A DNA stretch of 64,000 nt from contig NZ_SHLD01000001.1 of assembly GCF_004217615.1 (NCBI RefSeq), forward strand, positions 5,394,001 to 5,458,000. The letters run 5' to 3'. Every line of letters starts with the position of its first letter. The stretch's first letter is position 1. The DNA is from Micromonospora kangleipakensis. GTDB taxonomy: Bacteria > Actinomycetota > Actinomycetes > Mycobacteriales > Micromonosporaceae. The position numbers were made by a program, and so were the translations under genes. Of the stretch, positions 17,835 through 26,831 are shown one piece after another. The notes beneath the pieces were generated by a model, which worked only from the letters and a program-made list of their open reading frames with translations, searched no databases and was not told the origin of the DNA.

Positions 17835-18506
17835 ATGTCCGTCCCCGTACCCCGGCGGACCATGCTGCGCGGCGCCGTCCTGCTCGGCGCCGCCGCCGGC
17901 GTCACCGCCCTCGGCCAGCTCACCGGCGACCGGAGCGCCCGGGCGCTCGCCACCCGCGTCGACCAGCCGGTGATCGCCAACTGCGCCACCTGGGGCGCCC
18001 GGCCGCCGTCGTCGGCGGTGACCGTGGTCCAGAGCCGCCCCAACAAGATCATCGTCCACCACACGGCGTTCCCCAACTCGACCGACTACAGCCTGGCCCA
18101 CGCGTACGCCAACTCCCGCGACATCCAGAACCTGCACATGGACGCCAACGGCTGGCTCGACTCCGGGCAGCACTTCACTAACAGCCGCGGCGGGTACCTC
18201 ACCGAGGGCCGGCACGGCAGCCTCTACGCGCTGCTGCACGGGCAGACCATGGTCCAGGGCGCACACTGCGTCGGGCAGAACAGCCAGGCCATCGGCATCG
18301 AGAACGAGGGCATCTACCTCGACGTGCAGCCGCCGCAGGCGCTCTGGGACAGCCTGGTGCTCTTCTGCGCGTTCACCTGCCAGCAGTACGCCATCCCGGC
18401 CACCGAGATCTACGGCCACAAGGACTTCAACAACACCCAGTGCCCGGGGCTGCTGCACGACCGGCTCCCCGAGCTGCGCAGCGCGGTGGCCGCCCGGCTC
18501 GGCTGA
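17835..18506 (+). CDS. Secreted N-acetylmuramoyl-L-alanine amidase (PGRP/Amidase_2)
   Basis: The 223-residue zinc amidase cuts the bond between MurNAc and L-Ala of peptidoglycan. A twin-arginine-like leader ([14 protein letters not shown], residues 5-18) suggests Tat export. The PGRP domain has [11 protein letters not shown] (His75/76), a [15 protein letters not shown] core with GIENEG, and [12 protein letters not shown] supplying the last His and Cys zinc ligands. The ATG at 17835 is 4 nt after GAGGAGGT. Same strand as the lysozyme and likely co-transcribed. Confidence 0.92.
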   Translation: MSVPVPRRTMLRGAVLLGAAAGVTALGQLTGDRSARALATRVDQPVIANCATWGARPPSSAVTVVQSRPNKIIVHHTAFPNSTDYSLAHAYANSRDIQNLHMDANGWLDSGQHFTNSRGGYLTEGRHGSLYALLHGQTMVQGAHCVGQNSQAIGIENEGIYLDVQPPQALWDSLVLFCAFTCQQYAIPATEIYGHKDFNNTQCPGLLHDRLPELRSAVAARLG

Positions 18507-18625
18507 CCAGGAGCGGCCCGGAAACCCCAGCCCGGCGTCGTCAACACCCCGGTCACGGGATCCGGTCGGCCGGTCGTGGCGCCGGGCTGGTGGCGGTTCA
18601 CCGCAACCACCGAGCGGGTCCGGTC

Positions 18626-21379
18626 ATGGAAACCCCGAACCGGGCCCGCCGGGGCCGGACCGTGCCGCAGCCTGGGACCGTGGCGGAGAAGCAGGCGGCG
18701 ACCGGCGGGCCGGACCCGCGGGCGCCGCTGGCAGAGCTGTACCGGGCCCTCTCCGCCGGCCCGGAGGGGCTGGAGACCGCCGAGGCCCGGCGGCGGCTGA
18801 CCACGTACGGGCCGAACGAGCTGCGACGGCAGCGGCGGCGGAGCTGGTGGCGGGAGCTGGGACGGCAGGTCGTCCACCCGTTGGCGTTGCTGCTCTGGGT
18901 GGCCGCGGCCCTGGCCTGGGTGGCCGGCACGGCCGTGCTGGCCGTGGCGATCCTGGTGGTGATCGCGCTGAACGCCCTCTTCGCCTCCGCGCAGGAACGC
19001 CAGGCCGAACGGGCGGTGGAGGCGCTCACCCGCTACCTGCCCCGGCACGCCCGGGTCCGACGGGACGGACGCTGGCAGGAGATCCTGGCGGCAGAGCTGG
19101 TCCCCGGCGACGTGCTGGCCGTCGCCGAGGGGGACCGGATCTCCGCCGACGCCCGCCTGATCGACGGCTTGGTGGAGGTCGACCTCTCCGCCCTCACCGG
19201 CGAGTCCCAGCCGGTCTACCGCTCGGCCGACGCGCCGTCGTCCGCCGGCGGGCCGACCGAGGCCGCCAATCTGGTCTTCAGCGGCACCAACTGTCTGAGC
19301 GGGGAGGCCCGGGCGCTGGTGCACGCCACCGGGATGCGGACCGAGCTGGGCCGGATCGCCGCCCTGTCGCAGCGGGTGGGGCGCGAGGAGAGCCCGCTGG
19401 AGAAGCAGGTCCGCCGGGTCGCCTGGCTGATCGCCGCGGTGGCGGTCGGCGCCGGGCTGGTCTTCTTCCCGATCGGCGTGTTCGTCGCCGGAATGTCGAT
19501 CTCCGACGCCTTCACCTTCGCCATCGGTCTGCTGGTCGCCAACGTGCCGGAGGGGCTGCTGCCCACCATCACGCTCGCGCTGGCCGTCGGCGTCCGCAGC
19601 CTGGCCCGGGTGGGCGCCGTGGTGAAGCGGCTCAGCGCGGTGGAGACGCTCGGCTCGACCGACGTGATCTGCACCGACAAGACCGGAACCCTGACCGAGA
19701 ACAAGATGCGGGTCGTGGCGGTCCGGGCCGCCGACACGCTGCTCGACCCGGCTCCCGGTCCCGGCACCCGACCGGACGCGGCGCTGTGCGCGCTGGCCGT
19801 CGCGGTGACGGCCTGCAACAACGCCCACGTGGACAGCGGCGACCCGACCGAGGTGGCGCCGCTCCGGTTCGCCGCCGACCTCGGGGTGACGGACCCCGAC
19901 CATGCCGGGCGGCGGGCGCAGTTCCGCTTCGATCCGAAGCTGCGGCTGATGTCCACCGTCGACGAGGAGGCCGGGCAGCTCTGGCTGCACACCAAGGGCG
20001 CGCCGGAGGAGGTGCTGCGCCGGTGCACCAGCGTGATCCGGGCGGACGGGTCCGAACGGCCGCTCGACGAGGCGTACCGGAAGGAGCTGGACGCGGCGGT
20101 GACCGCGCAGGCCGGGCAGGGCCGGCGGGTCCTCGGCGTGGCCCGACGCCGGCTGACGACGGTGCCGGCGGGGCGCGCGGACGCCGAGCGGGAGCTGACC
20201 TTCCTCGGGTTCGTCGCGATGGTCGACCCGCCCCGACCGGAGGTGCCGGAGGCGGTCGCCCGCTGCCACACCGCGGGCATCCGGATCATCATGGTCACCG
20301 GCGACCACGGGTTGACCGCCGCGGCGATCGCCCGGCAGGTCGGCATCACCCGGGGCGAGCCGACCGTGATCACCGGCGCGCAGCTCGACCGGATGGCCGC
20401 CAATGAGCTGCGCCACCTGCTCGGCGAGCGGCGGGATGTGGTCTTCGCCCGGGTCTCCCCCGAGGCGAAGCTGCACATCGCCGAGGCGCTGCGGGCCAAC
20501 CACGAGGTGGTGGCGATGACCGGTGACGGGGTCAACGACGCGCCGGCGCTGCGGCGGGCGGACATCGGGGTGGCGATGGGCCGGACCGGCACCGACGTCA
20601 CCCGGGAGGCCGCCACGATGATCCTCACCGACGACAACTTCGCCACCATCGTCGCCGCCGTCGCCGCCGGTCGCCGGGTCTACGACAACGTCCGCAAGTT
20701 CATCGTCTACATCTTCGCGCACCTCACGCCGGAGGTCGTGCCCTTCCTGATCTTCGCGCTCTCTGCCGGTACAGTGCCGCTGCCGCTGACCGTCCTGCAG
20801 ATCCTCGCCATCGATCTGGGCACCGATACGCTGCCCGCCCTCGCACTCGGCCGGGAGCCCGCCGAGCCGGGGCTGATGAACCGGCCGCCCCGGCGGCGCA
20901 GCGACAAGGTGGTGAACGCCCCAATGGTGATCCGGGGCTGGGGTTTCCTCGGGCTGATCGCGACGGTTCTGGTGCTGAGCGGGTTCTTCACACTGTTGCT
21001 GCGGGCGGGCTGGACGCCCGGCGCGCCGACCGGACCGGGCACTCCGCTGCACGACGCGTACCGGGAGGCGACCACCATGACCTTCCTCGGCATCGTCTCC
21101 TGTCAGATCGGCACGGCCTTCGCGGTCCGCACCGAACACGCCTCGCTGCGGTCCGTGGGGGTGTTCAGCAACCGGCTGTTGCTCCGGGGCATCGCCTTCG
21201 AGATCGTCTTCGCCGCGCTGATCGTCACTGTTCCGCCGGTGCAGGACGTCTTCGGCACCCGGCCGCCCGAGCCGGCCATGCTGGCGCTGCTGCTGGCGTT
21301 CCCGCCGATCGTCTGGGGCGCCGACGAGCTACGCCGGGCGGCGCGCCGACACCGGCACCAACGCCGCTCGCTTATATAA
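18626..21379 (+). CDS. P-type cation-transporting ATPase (type II-like)
   Basis: The 917-residue membrane pump has the cation-ATPase N-terminal domain (35-85), TGES at 191-194 (actuator), PEGLLP at 308-313 in M4, the phosphorylated DKTGT at 351-355, KGAPEEVL in the nucleotide domain and GDGVNDAP in the hinge. About ten hydrophobic helices follow the type II pattern. The PEGLL motif is the one seen in Ca2+ and Na+/K+-type pumps, so the ion is probably Ca2+, Na+ or K+ rather than a heavy metal. Its stop codon lies inside the palindrome shared with the arsR gene. Confidence 0.9.
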   Translation: METPNRARRGRTVPQPGTVAEKQAATGGPDPRAPLAELYRALSAGPEGLETAEARRRLTTYGPNELRRQRRRSWWRELGRQVVHPLALLLWVAAALAWVAGTAVLAVAILVVIALNALFASAQERQAERAVEALTRYLPRHARVRRDGRWQEILAAELVPGDVLAVAEGDRISADARLIDGLVEVDLSALTGESQPVYRSADAPSSAGGPTEAANLVFSGTNCLSGEARALVHATGMRTELGRIAALSQRVGREESPLEKQVRRVAWLIAAVAVGAGLVFFPIGVFVAGMSISDAFTFAIGLLVANVPEGLLPTITLALAVGVRSLARVGAVVKRLSAVETLGSTDVICTDKTGTLTENKMRVVAVRAADTLLDPAPGPGTRPDAALCALAVAVTACNNAHVDSGDPTEVAPLRFAADLGVTDPDHAGRRAQFRFDPKLRLMSTVDEEAGQLWLHTKGAPEEVLRRCTSVIRADGSERPLDEAYRKELDAAVTAQAGQGRRVLGVARRRLTTVPAGRADAERELTFLGFVAMVDPPRPEVPEAVARCHTAGIRIIMVTGDHGLTAAAIARQVGITRGEPTVITGAQLDRMAANELRHLLGERRDVVFARVSPEAKLHIAEALRANHEVVAMTGDGVNDAPALRRADIGVAMGRTGTDVTREAATMILTDDNFATIVAAVAAGRRVYDNVRKFIVYIFAHLTPEVVPFLIFALSAGTVPLPLTVLQILAIDLGTDTLPALALGREPAEPGLMNRPPRRRSDKVVNAPMVIRGWGFLGLIATVLVLSGFFTLLLRAGWTPGAPTGPGTPLHDAYREATTMTFLGIVSCQIGTAFAVRTEHASLRSVGVFSNRLLLRGIAFEIVFAALIVTVPPVQDVFGTRPPEPAMLALLLAFPPIVWGADELRRAARRHRHQRRSLI

Positions 21380-21384
21380 GCGAG
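21367..21384. promoter_or_regulatory. Perfect 18-bp palindrome at the ATPase/arsR junction, probable ArsR operator
   Basis: CTCGCTTATATAAGCGAG is a perfect palindrome that contains the stop codon of the ATPase gene (21377-21379) and lies 18 bp before the arsR start. AT-centred palindromes of this size are typical ArsR/SmtB sites, and the sequence is far more AT-rich than its surroundings. Autorepression of the arsR operon is inferred. Confidence 0.6.
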
Positions 21385-21402
21385 ATCTGATAGAAAGGGT
21401 CC

Positions 21403-21765
21403 GTGCACGCCTTCGACGTCCTCGGGGACCCGATCCGCCGCCGGATCCTGGAACTCCTCGCCGAGGGCGAGCAGACCGCCGGCAGCCTCTGCGCGGCGGT
21501 CCAACAGGAATTCGGCATCTCCCAACCGGCCGTGTCGCAGCACCTCAGGGTGCTGCGCGACAACGGCTTCGCGACCGTACGGCCCGAGGGCACCCGCCGC
21601 CTCTACGCGGTGGACCCGCAGCCGCTCCGCCAGGTCGACGCCTGGCTGGACCACTTCCGCCGCTTCTGGACCCCGCCGCTGGAGGCCCTCGCCACCGAAC
21701 TGGCCCGCGGCCGGCGGGAGCGGCGGCTGCGCGAGGCCGGCCCCGACGAGAGGAGAACACCATGA
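21403..21765 (+). CDS. ArsR family transcriptional regulator
   Basis: The 120-residue winged-helix protein starts FDVLGDPIRRRILELLAEGE and has the HTH GSLCAAVQQEFGISQPAVSQHLRVL at about residues 28-52 followed by the wing GFATVRPEGTRRLYAV. No cysteine metal motif is present (a single Cys near residue 30), so it is the metal-independent type commonly paired with SRPBCC proteins. The GTG start follows GAAAGGG. It overlaps the SRPBCC gene by 4 bp (ATGA). Confidence 0.92.
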   Translation: MHAFDVLGDPIRRRILELLAEGEQTAGSLCAAVQQEFGISQPAVSQHLRVLRDNGFATVRPEGTRRLYAVDPQPLRQVDAWLDHFRRFWTPPLEALATELARGRRERRLREAGPDERRTP

Positions 21766-22403
21766 TCGACGTGATCGGACAGATCAGCTCCGTCGAGCGC
21801 ACCGTCGGCAGCCGCACGCTGCCCGCCGGGCAGGCGCGCGTGAGCATCATCAGTCAGACGTACGACGCGCCGCTGGAGGACGTCTGGGACGCCTGCACCA
21901 GCGCCGACCGCATCCCCCGCTGGTTCCTGCCGATCTCCGGCGAGCTGCGGCTGGGCGGCCGCTACCAGCTGGAGGGCAACGCGGGCGGCACCGTCGAGCG
22001 CTGCGACCCGCCGCACGGCTTCGCCGCGACCTGGGAGTACGGCGGCGAGGTGAGCTGGATCGAGGTGCGGCTCAGCCCGGCGGGCGAGGGACGTACCCGG
22101 TTCGAGCTGGAGCACGTCGCGCACGTGGACGACCAGCGCTGGGCCGAGTTCGGACCGGGCGCCACCGGCGTCGGCTGGGACATGGGGCTGCTCGGCCTGG
22201 CCTCGCACCTGGCGGCCGACGGCAGCGGGGTCGCCCCGGCGGAGGCCGCCGCCTGGATGGGCTCCGACGAGGGCCGCCAGTTCATGACGCTGAGCAGCGA
22301 GCGCTGGTGCGAGGCGAGCGTGGCGGCCGGCACCCCGGCCGACGAGGCCCGGGCGGCGGCGCAGCGGACCACCGCCGCGTACACCGGGGTGCCGGCCTCC
22401 TGA
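21762..22403 (+). CDS. SRPBCC (AHSA1-like) family protein
   Basis: The 213-residue protein contains one START/AHSA1-type hydrophobic pocket domain: SIISQTYDAPLEDVWDACTS (about 28-48), RWFLPISGELRLGGRY, and the FELEHVAHVDD strand near 110. Such proteins bind small hydrophobic ligands. In actinobacteria they are frequently translated with an ArsR regulator as here, and the pair is thought to form a regulatory unit, though ligands are unknown. A strong terminator follows. Confidence 0.88.
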   Translation: MIDVIGQISSVERTVGSRTLPAGQARVSIISQTYDAPLEDVWDACTSADRIPRWFLPISGELRLGGRYQLEGNAGGTVERCDPPHGFAATWEYGGEVSWIEVRLSPAGEGRTRFELEHVAHVDDQRWAEFGPGATGVGWDMGLLGLASHLAADGSGVAPAEAAAWMGSDEGRQFMTLSSERWCEASVAAGTPADEARAAAQRTTAAYTGVPAS

Positions 22404-22411
22404 CCCGCGGC

Positions 22412-22441
22412 GCGGGGCGCCCGGCTAGCCGGGCGCCCCGC
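22412..22441 (+). terminator. Perfect 30-bp palindromic terminator
   Basis: GCGGGGCGCCCGGC, a central TA and the exact complement form a perfect 14-bp-arm palindrome beginning 9 bp after the SRPBCC stop. It should terminate the arsR operon; no U tract follows, as is common in this group. Confidence 0.6.
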
Positions 22442-22517
22442 TCAGCCGGCCGTGCGGCTTCGCGCTGATGGAGGCCCGCGCCGTCCTGCGCGACCGACAC
22501 GGCCGGGAGTGATCGGC

Positions 22518-22523
22518 TAGGGT
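22518..22523 (+). promoter_or_regulatory. -10 box of a probable leaderless promoter
   Basis: TAGGGT ends 7 nt before the GTG at 22531, which has no Shine-Dalgarno sequence. The spacing predicts a transcript that starts at the start codon. Confidence 0.55.
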
Positions 22524-22530
22524 CGGGCCG

Positions 22531-23061
22531 GTGCGCGACACTCCGGGATACACCTGCGTCACCTGCGGCCGGCGGCACGACGAGCTGCCGCTCTCCTACC
22601 GCACCCAGGCGCCCGCCTTCTGGTCCGAGGAGCTGGCGGCGGCCGACGACAGCGAGCTGACCCCCGACCTCTGCGTCATCCGGGGCGAGCACTTCTTCGT
22701 CCAGGGCAACCTCGAGATCCCCCTGCGGGACGCGGAGGGGACGTTCTCCTGGGGAGTCTGGGTCTCGCTGAGCGCCGCCAACTTCGGCCGCACGGTGCAG
22801 CTGTGGGAAACCCCGGGCCGGGAGTCGGAGCCGCCCTACTTCGGCTGGCTCTCCACCGAGCTGCCGCTCTACGGGGTGAGCACCCTGGAGCTCAAGACCC
22901 ACGTGCACACCCGGCCGGTGGGCGAGAAGCCGGCGGTGGAGGTCGAGCCCACCGACCACCCGCTCGCGGTGGCGCAGCGGACCGGCATGACCATGGCGGA
23001 CGTCCAGCGGATCGCCGAGCAGCTCCGGCACCCGGAGACGCGCCCCGAGCCGGCCGGGTGA
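22531..23061 (+). CDS. DUF2199 domain-containing protein
   Basis: The 176-residue protein matches the DUF2199 pattern: an N-terminal knuckle CVTCGRRHDELPLSY (residues 8-22), DLCVIRGEHFFVQGNLEIPL near 50-70 and WGVWVSLS near 80. The two cysteines may bind zinc. Function is unknown for the family. The transcript is predicted to be leaderless, and the NUDIX gene starts 40 bp downstream with its own TAACGT box. Confidence 0.82.
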   Translation: MRDTPGYTCVTCGRRHDELPLSYRTQAPAFWSEELAAADDSELTPDLCVIRGEHFFVQGNLEIPLRDAEGTFSWGVWVSLSAANFGRTVQLWETPGRESEPPYFGWLSTELPLYGVSTLELKTHVHTRPVGEKPAVEVEPTDHPLAVAQRTGMTMADVQRIAEQLRHPETRPEPAG

Positions 23062-23101
23062 CGGGAGCGCTCCGCCGGCCCGGCGGGTAACGTGCTGCGG
23101 C

Positions 23102-23617
23102 GTGACCGGCGCACCGTACTCGCACTGCTCGTACTGCGGCACGGCCTACCCGGCCGGAGCCGGCTGGCCGCGCGTCTGCGCGGACTGCGGCCAGACCGTC
23201 TGGCGCAACCCACTGCCGGTCGCGGTGGCGATTCTGCCGGTACGCACGGCGACCGGCCTGGGGGTGGTGGTGGTCCGCCGCGACATCGAGCCGGCCCGTG
23301 GCCAGCTCGCGCTGCCCGGCGGGTTCATCGAGTACGGCGAGGAGTGGTCGGAGGCGCTGGTCCGGGAGCTGCGCGAGGAGACCGGCCTGCTGGCCGAGCC
23401 CGAACAGGCGCGGCTCTTCGCGGTGCACGGGGCGCCCGCCGGCGGCACCATGATGGTCTTCGGCGTACTGCCCGAGCGGGCGGCCGGGGAGCTGCCGCCG
23501 TCCGCGCCGACCGAGGAGGCCACGGAGTGGCTGGTCCTCACCGAGCCGGTCGAGCTGGCCTTCTCCACCCACACCCGGGCGCTGGCCGACTTCTTCGCCG
23601 GCCAGCGCACGGTCTGA
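23102..23617 (+). CDS. NUDIX hydrolase with N-terminal zinc ribbon
   Basis: The 171-residue enzyme has a four-cysteine zinc ribbon (CSYCGTAY and CADCG, residues 9-30) and a full Nudix box GGFIEYGEEWSEALVREL followed by REETG at about 75-97. It hydrolyses a nucleoside diphosphate linked to another group; NADH, ADP-ribose or mRNA caps are known substrates of zinc-ribbon Nudix proteins, but it is shorter than NudC. TAACGT (23088-23093) lies 8 nt before the GTG start, consistent with a leaderless mRNA. Confidence 0.9.
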   Translation: MTGAPYSHCSYCGTAYPAGAGWPRVCADCGQTVWRNPLPVAVAILPVRTATGLGVVVVRRDIEPARGQLALPGGFIEYGEEWSEALVRELREETGLLAEPEQARLFAVHGAPAGGTMMVFGVLPERAAGELPPSAPTEEATEWLVLTEPVELAFSTHTRALADFFAGQRTV

Positions 23618-23718
23618 TCCCCGCCGTGCCGCGGCCAGCCGCGCCACCACCGGCTCCGATCGACGGCTATTTCCACTGATTGAATAGGAATGCTGCGTCG
23701 CCGAGCTCGGAGGTCACC

Positions 23719-25020
23719 GTGTCACGCCCGCTTTCCCAGGACGAAGTCGAGCACGACGCCCACCGGACCCGGCAGTGGCTCGCCGGGGGGGCCCGCTGCG
23801 ACGGGGTGTCCCGCCAGGAGCTGCTGGAGCTGGGCGTGGCCATGGCCGCCGTCACCGCCGCCGCCGAGGAGCGGGAACCGGTCGCCGTCACCCGCGCCCC
23901 GGTCGGCGTCGACCCCGGAGCCGGTGCCGTCGCGGCGCCCATCGCCAAGCCGCTGCCGCCGCAGCTGTTCCGGCGGCTGGAGAGCAACGCCGAGATGCGG
24001 TGGGAGGCGATGGCCGGGCAGGGGCATGTCGTCCCCAACGACCGGTTCTTCGTCCGCAACCACACCGTGACGCCCCGGCTGGACGCCGAGACCTGGCAAC
24101 TGCGCCTCTTCGGCACCGGGCTGCGCGGCACGCCGACCCGGCGGGACCCGGTCGAGTTCAGCCTCTCCGACCTGCGGAGACTGCCCGCCGAGGAGGGATC
24201 CGCGCTGGTCGAGTGCGCCGGCAACGGGCGCCGCTTCTTCATCGAGCAGCAGGGCGCCGCCTCCCCCGGCGTGGCCTGGGGCCTCGGCGGGGTCGGCGTC
24301 GCGCGCTGGCGGGGCGTACGGCTGGGCACCGTGCTCCGGCTGGCCGGCCTCACCGACGCGGCGGTCGACGTGATGCCGGAGGGGCTGGACCCGGAGTACG
24401 TCACCGGCGGGGTGAACCTCGGCCGGGTACGCCGGCCGCTGCCGGTCGGCAAGGCCCTCGACGACGTGCTGCTGGCGTACGAGATGAACGGCGAGCCGCT
24501 CCCCGCCGACCACGGCTTCCCCGTGCGGGTGGTGGTGCCCGGCTGGATCGGCATCTCCTCGATCAAGTGGGTGGGAGCCGTCGAGGTCTCCGCCACTCCC
24601 CTCTTCTCCCCCTGGAACACCCAGCTCTACCGGATGTTCGGCCCCGGGCATCCGGGCGGCGGCGGGGAGCTGGCCGCCCAGTCGGTGAAGAGCGCCTTCG
24701 AGCTGGCCTGGGACGCCCGCATCCCGGCCGGCACCGAGGTGCTGCTGCGCGGCCGGTCCTGGTCCGGCAACGGGCCGATCGCCCGGGTCGAGGTCAGCAC
24801 AGGCGACGAGGACTGGCGCCCCGCCGAGCTGGTCGCCGCCGACCGGGGCGGGGCGTGGCAGCGCTGGACCACCGTCTGGCGGCCGCCCGCCCCCGGCCGG
24901 TGGACGCTGCGCGCCCGCGCCACCGACGTGACCGGGGCCGGCCAGCCCGACACCGCCGCTCACAACGACTTCGGGTACCTCTTCGACGGCGTGGTCCGGC
25001 ACCCGGTGACCGTGGCCTGA
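23719..25020 (+). CDS. Sulfite-oxidase-family molybdopterin enzyme
   Basis: The 433-residue protein has the Mo-cofactor domain of the sulfite oxidase family, with NDRFFVRNHTVTPRLDAETW (near 100-120) and the molybdenum-ligating cysteine in ALVECAGNGRRFF. The C-terminal dimerisation domain has SWSGNGPIARVEVSTGDEDW. There is no cytochrome b5 domain and no obvious signal peptide, so it resembles YedY/SorA-like cytoplasmic members; the substrate need not be sulfite. GTG 23719 follows GGAGGT; a TTG at 23680 is less likely. It depends on the molybdate supplied by the mod operon at 57.4-60.5 kb. Confidence 0.87.
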   Translation: MSRPLSQDEVEHDAHRTRQWLAGGARCDGVSRQELLELGVAMAAVTAAAEEREPVAVTRAPVGVDPGAGAVAAPIAKPLPPQLFRRLESNAEMRWEAMAGQGHVVPNDRFFVRNHTVTPRLDAETWQLRLFGTGLRGTPTRRDPVEFSLSDLRRLPAEEGSALVECAGNGRRFFIEQQGAASPGVAWGLGGVGVARWRGVRLGTVLRLAGLTDAAVDVMPEGLDPEYVTGGVNLGRVRRPLPVGKALDDVLLAYEMNGEPLPADHGFPVRVVVPGWIGISSIKWVGAVEVSATPLFSPWNTQLYRMFGPGHPGGGGELAAQSVKSAFELAWDARIPAGTEVLLRGRSWSGNGPIARVEVSTGDEDWRPAELVAADRGGAWQRWTTVWRPPAPGRWTLRARATDVTGAGQPDTAAHNDFGYLFDGVVRHPVTVA

Positions 25021-25048
25021 CCTCGCGACCCGTTGCCCGTCCGGCACA

Positions 25049-25068
25049 CCGCCGCGCGGACGCGGCGG
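25049..25068. terminator. Bidirectional terminator hairpin
   Basis: CCGCCGCG-CGGA-CGCGGCGG forms an 8-bp perfect stem with a tetraloop in the 73-bp space between the convergent genes ending at 25020 and 25094. Confidence 0.55.
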
Positions 25069-25093
25069 GCGGCGTCGTGGCGGCGGGGCGAGG

Positions 25094-25633
25094 TCAGGCG
25101 GTCAGGTAGGCGGCGGGGACGGCGTCGGCGAGCCAGACGCCGTTCGCGCTGCGGTAGAAGAGGTGACCGTCCCGGGCCATCGCCGCCGCGTCGACGATGA
25201 GGATCGCCACCTGGCCGCCCCGCCGGGCGCCCACCCGGCGGGCGGTCTCCACGTCGGGCGAGAGGTGGACGTGGTGCCGGCCGCCGCGACGCAGGCCCTC
25301 GGCCATGATGGACGGCACGACCGCGGCGCTGGTGCCGTGGTAGAGCCGGTCCGGCGGTGGCGTCGGGGCCAGGCCGAGGTCGACCGGGATGGAGTGCCCC
25401 TGGCTGGCCCGGACGCGGTCGACGCCGTCGGCGCCCCGCTCGACGGCGAAGCGCTGCTTGTCGTTCCCGGCCACCACCTCGTCGACGACGGTGCGGCTGA
25501 TCCGCAGCGCGGCGAGCAGGTCGGTGACCGGCACCCAGCCGGCCGGGTCCGGCGTCAGCCCGAACCGGTCCGGCCGGTGCCGCAGCGCCAGGGACATCTT
25601 CTTGCTCACCCGGACCAGGTCGCGATGATCCAC
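25094..25633 (-). CDS. kptA: RNA 2'-phosphotransferase KptA/Tpt1
   Basis: The 179-residue enzyme removes an internal RNA 2'-phosphate and transfers it to NAD+, giving ADP-ribose 1'',2''-cyclic phosphate. Family marks are SKKMSLALRHRPDRFGL near the N-terminus (catalytic Arg-His), GHSIPVD near 83, LYHGTSAAVV near 97 and HVHLSPDVETARRVGARR near 119. In eukaryotes it finishes tRNA splicing; bacteria lack that substrate and the bacterial role is unsettled. GTG 25633 was chosen; ATG 25651 adds six residues. No RNA ligase gene adjoins it. Confidence 0.9.
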   Translation of the reverse strand: MDHRDLVRVSKKMSLALRHRPDRFGLTPDPAGWVPVTDLLAALRISRTVVDEVVAGNDKQRFAVERGADGVDRVRASQGHSIPVDLGLAPTPPPDRLYHGTSAAVVPSIMAEGLRRGGRHHVHLSPDVETARRVGARRGGQVAILIVDAAAMARDGHLFYRSANGVWLADAVPAAYLTA

Positions 25634-25681
25634 GGCGACAGTGTGGCCCACACGGTGGCACCCGTCGACGGATATCGCCGG

Positions 25682-26755
25682 TCAGCGGGTGGCGCCCGAG
25701 GTGGGTCCGACCATCAGCCCGGACGCGTCGACCACCTCGAAGTCGCTGCCGCGCAGGCCGCCCAGCGTCCGCAGCGCGTCGTTGTCCCACCGCTCGTCCG
25801 GCGCGCCGGAGAGGAACCACGCGGAGCCGTGGTCGGCGACGATCAGGCCGTACCGCTGCATGGCCTCGGCGACGATCCGGGCCTGCCGGGGCAGCCGGGA
25901 GACGTCCACCGACCGCTTGAGCCGCAGCCGCTGGCCGAGCTGCGGCAGCGCCGGGTCGGACGCGTCCGAGGCGGAGTGGGTCGCCGGCCAGGTCCAGCCG
26001 GTGCGGGTACGCGGCACGGTGACCCGGATGGCGTGGTCGATCCGGCCGGCGGCGACCTCGTCGTACCGGACCAGACCCGCGAGGATCGACAGACCGGCCG
26101 CGTCGGCGGAGGTCCAGCCCGCCCGGCGCAGCCGGTTCGACCGGAGGTCGACGACCGCCCCGGAGCCGGCCCACCAACCGCCGCCGGCCGGGTGCGCGTC
26201 GAAGAGCTCGTACGCCCGGCAGGCCGCCCGGTCCCAGACGATCACGTGCCGGTCGCCGTCGCCGCGCGGCCCGCCCTCGATCGCCGCGTCGGGCGGGATC
26301 GGGTACGGCCCCGGGTCGCTCTCGGCCGCGTAGGAGAAGGTGACCGGGACCCGCCGCTGCCCGGCGGGGACGACGGTGACCGGGATGCCGATCGGCGCCC
26401 CGGCCCAGGTGCCCGCGCCGAAGTCGGGATGGACGGTGGCGCCGGCACCGATCGCGCCGACCATCGCCGCTGACCGGGTATGCACGGGCAGCCGGGAGAC
26501 GTCGGCGTGCCAGACGTTGTCAGCCGGCAGCACCGGGCAGGCCCGGGCCACCGGACGCGGCCGGCTGCCGAAGCCGACCCGACCGGAGGCGGCCGGGCTC
26601 GGCGCGACCGGCGTGCCGGTCACCGCCCCGGTCGGAGCCGGGGTGACCGTCCCGGGCGCGGCGACGGGCGTACGGTCCGGCGTCGTGCAGCCGGCGGCGA
26701 GCACGACCAACGCGGCCAGGACGACGCCCGCGCGGCGGAACGTCGGCTGCGGCAT
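25682..26755 (-). CDS. Conserved lipoprotein of unknown function
   Basis: The 357-residue protein has a lipoprotein signal (hydrophobic 9-22, lipobox LAAGC, Cys23), a Thr/Pro/Ala-rich linker to about residue 65, and an extracytoplasmic domain with FWxx-type surface motifs such as CPVLPADNVWHADVSRLPVH and RHVIVWDRAACRAYELFDAH. I recognise it as an actinobacterial conserved hypothetical but know no function; two cysteines in the domain may pair. It lies 48 bp upstream of the kptA gene on the same strand and may share its transcript. Confidence 0.75.
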   Translation of the reverse strand: MPQPTFRRAGVVLAALVVLAAGCTTPDRTPVAAPGTVTPAPTGAVTGTPVAPSPAASGRVGFGSRPRPVARACPVLPADNVWHADVSRLPVHTRSAAMVGAIGAGATVHPDFGAGTWAGAPIGIPVTVVPAGQRRVPVTFSYAAESDPGPYPIPPDAAIEGGPRGDGDRHVIVWDRAACRAYELFDAHPAGGGWWAGSGAVVDLRSNRLRRAGWTSADAAGLSILAGLVRYDEVAAGRIDHAIRVTVPRTRTGWTWPATHSASDASDPALPQLGQRLRLKRSVDVSRLPRQARIVAEAMQRYGLIVADHGSAWFLSGAPDERWDNDALRTLGGLRGSDFEVVDASGLMVGPTSGATR

Positions 26756-26831
26756 CCCCGGGATCCTGCCCGAGGACCGGCCGCGGCGTCCAGCGGCCCG
26801 CGCGACCCGACGGCCTGCGCGTCCGGCCGGC

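Noticed and set aside
18410..21139. 909-codon minus-strand open frame
   Set aside because: Antisense shadow of the P-type ATPase; low-complexity Arg/Gly/Asp/His composition and no domain. Similar long shadows (12673-14904, 27950-29995, 41400-44192) were dropped for the same reason.
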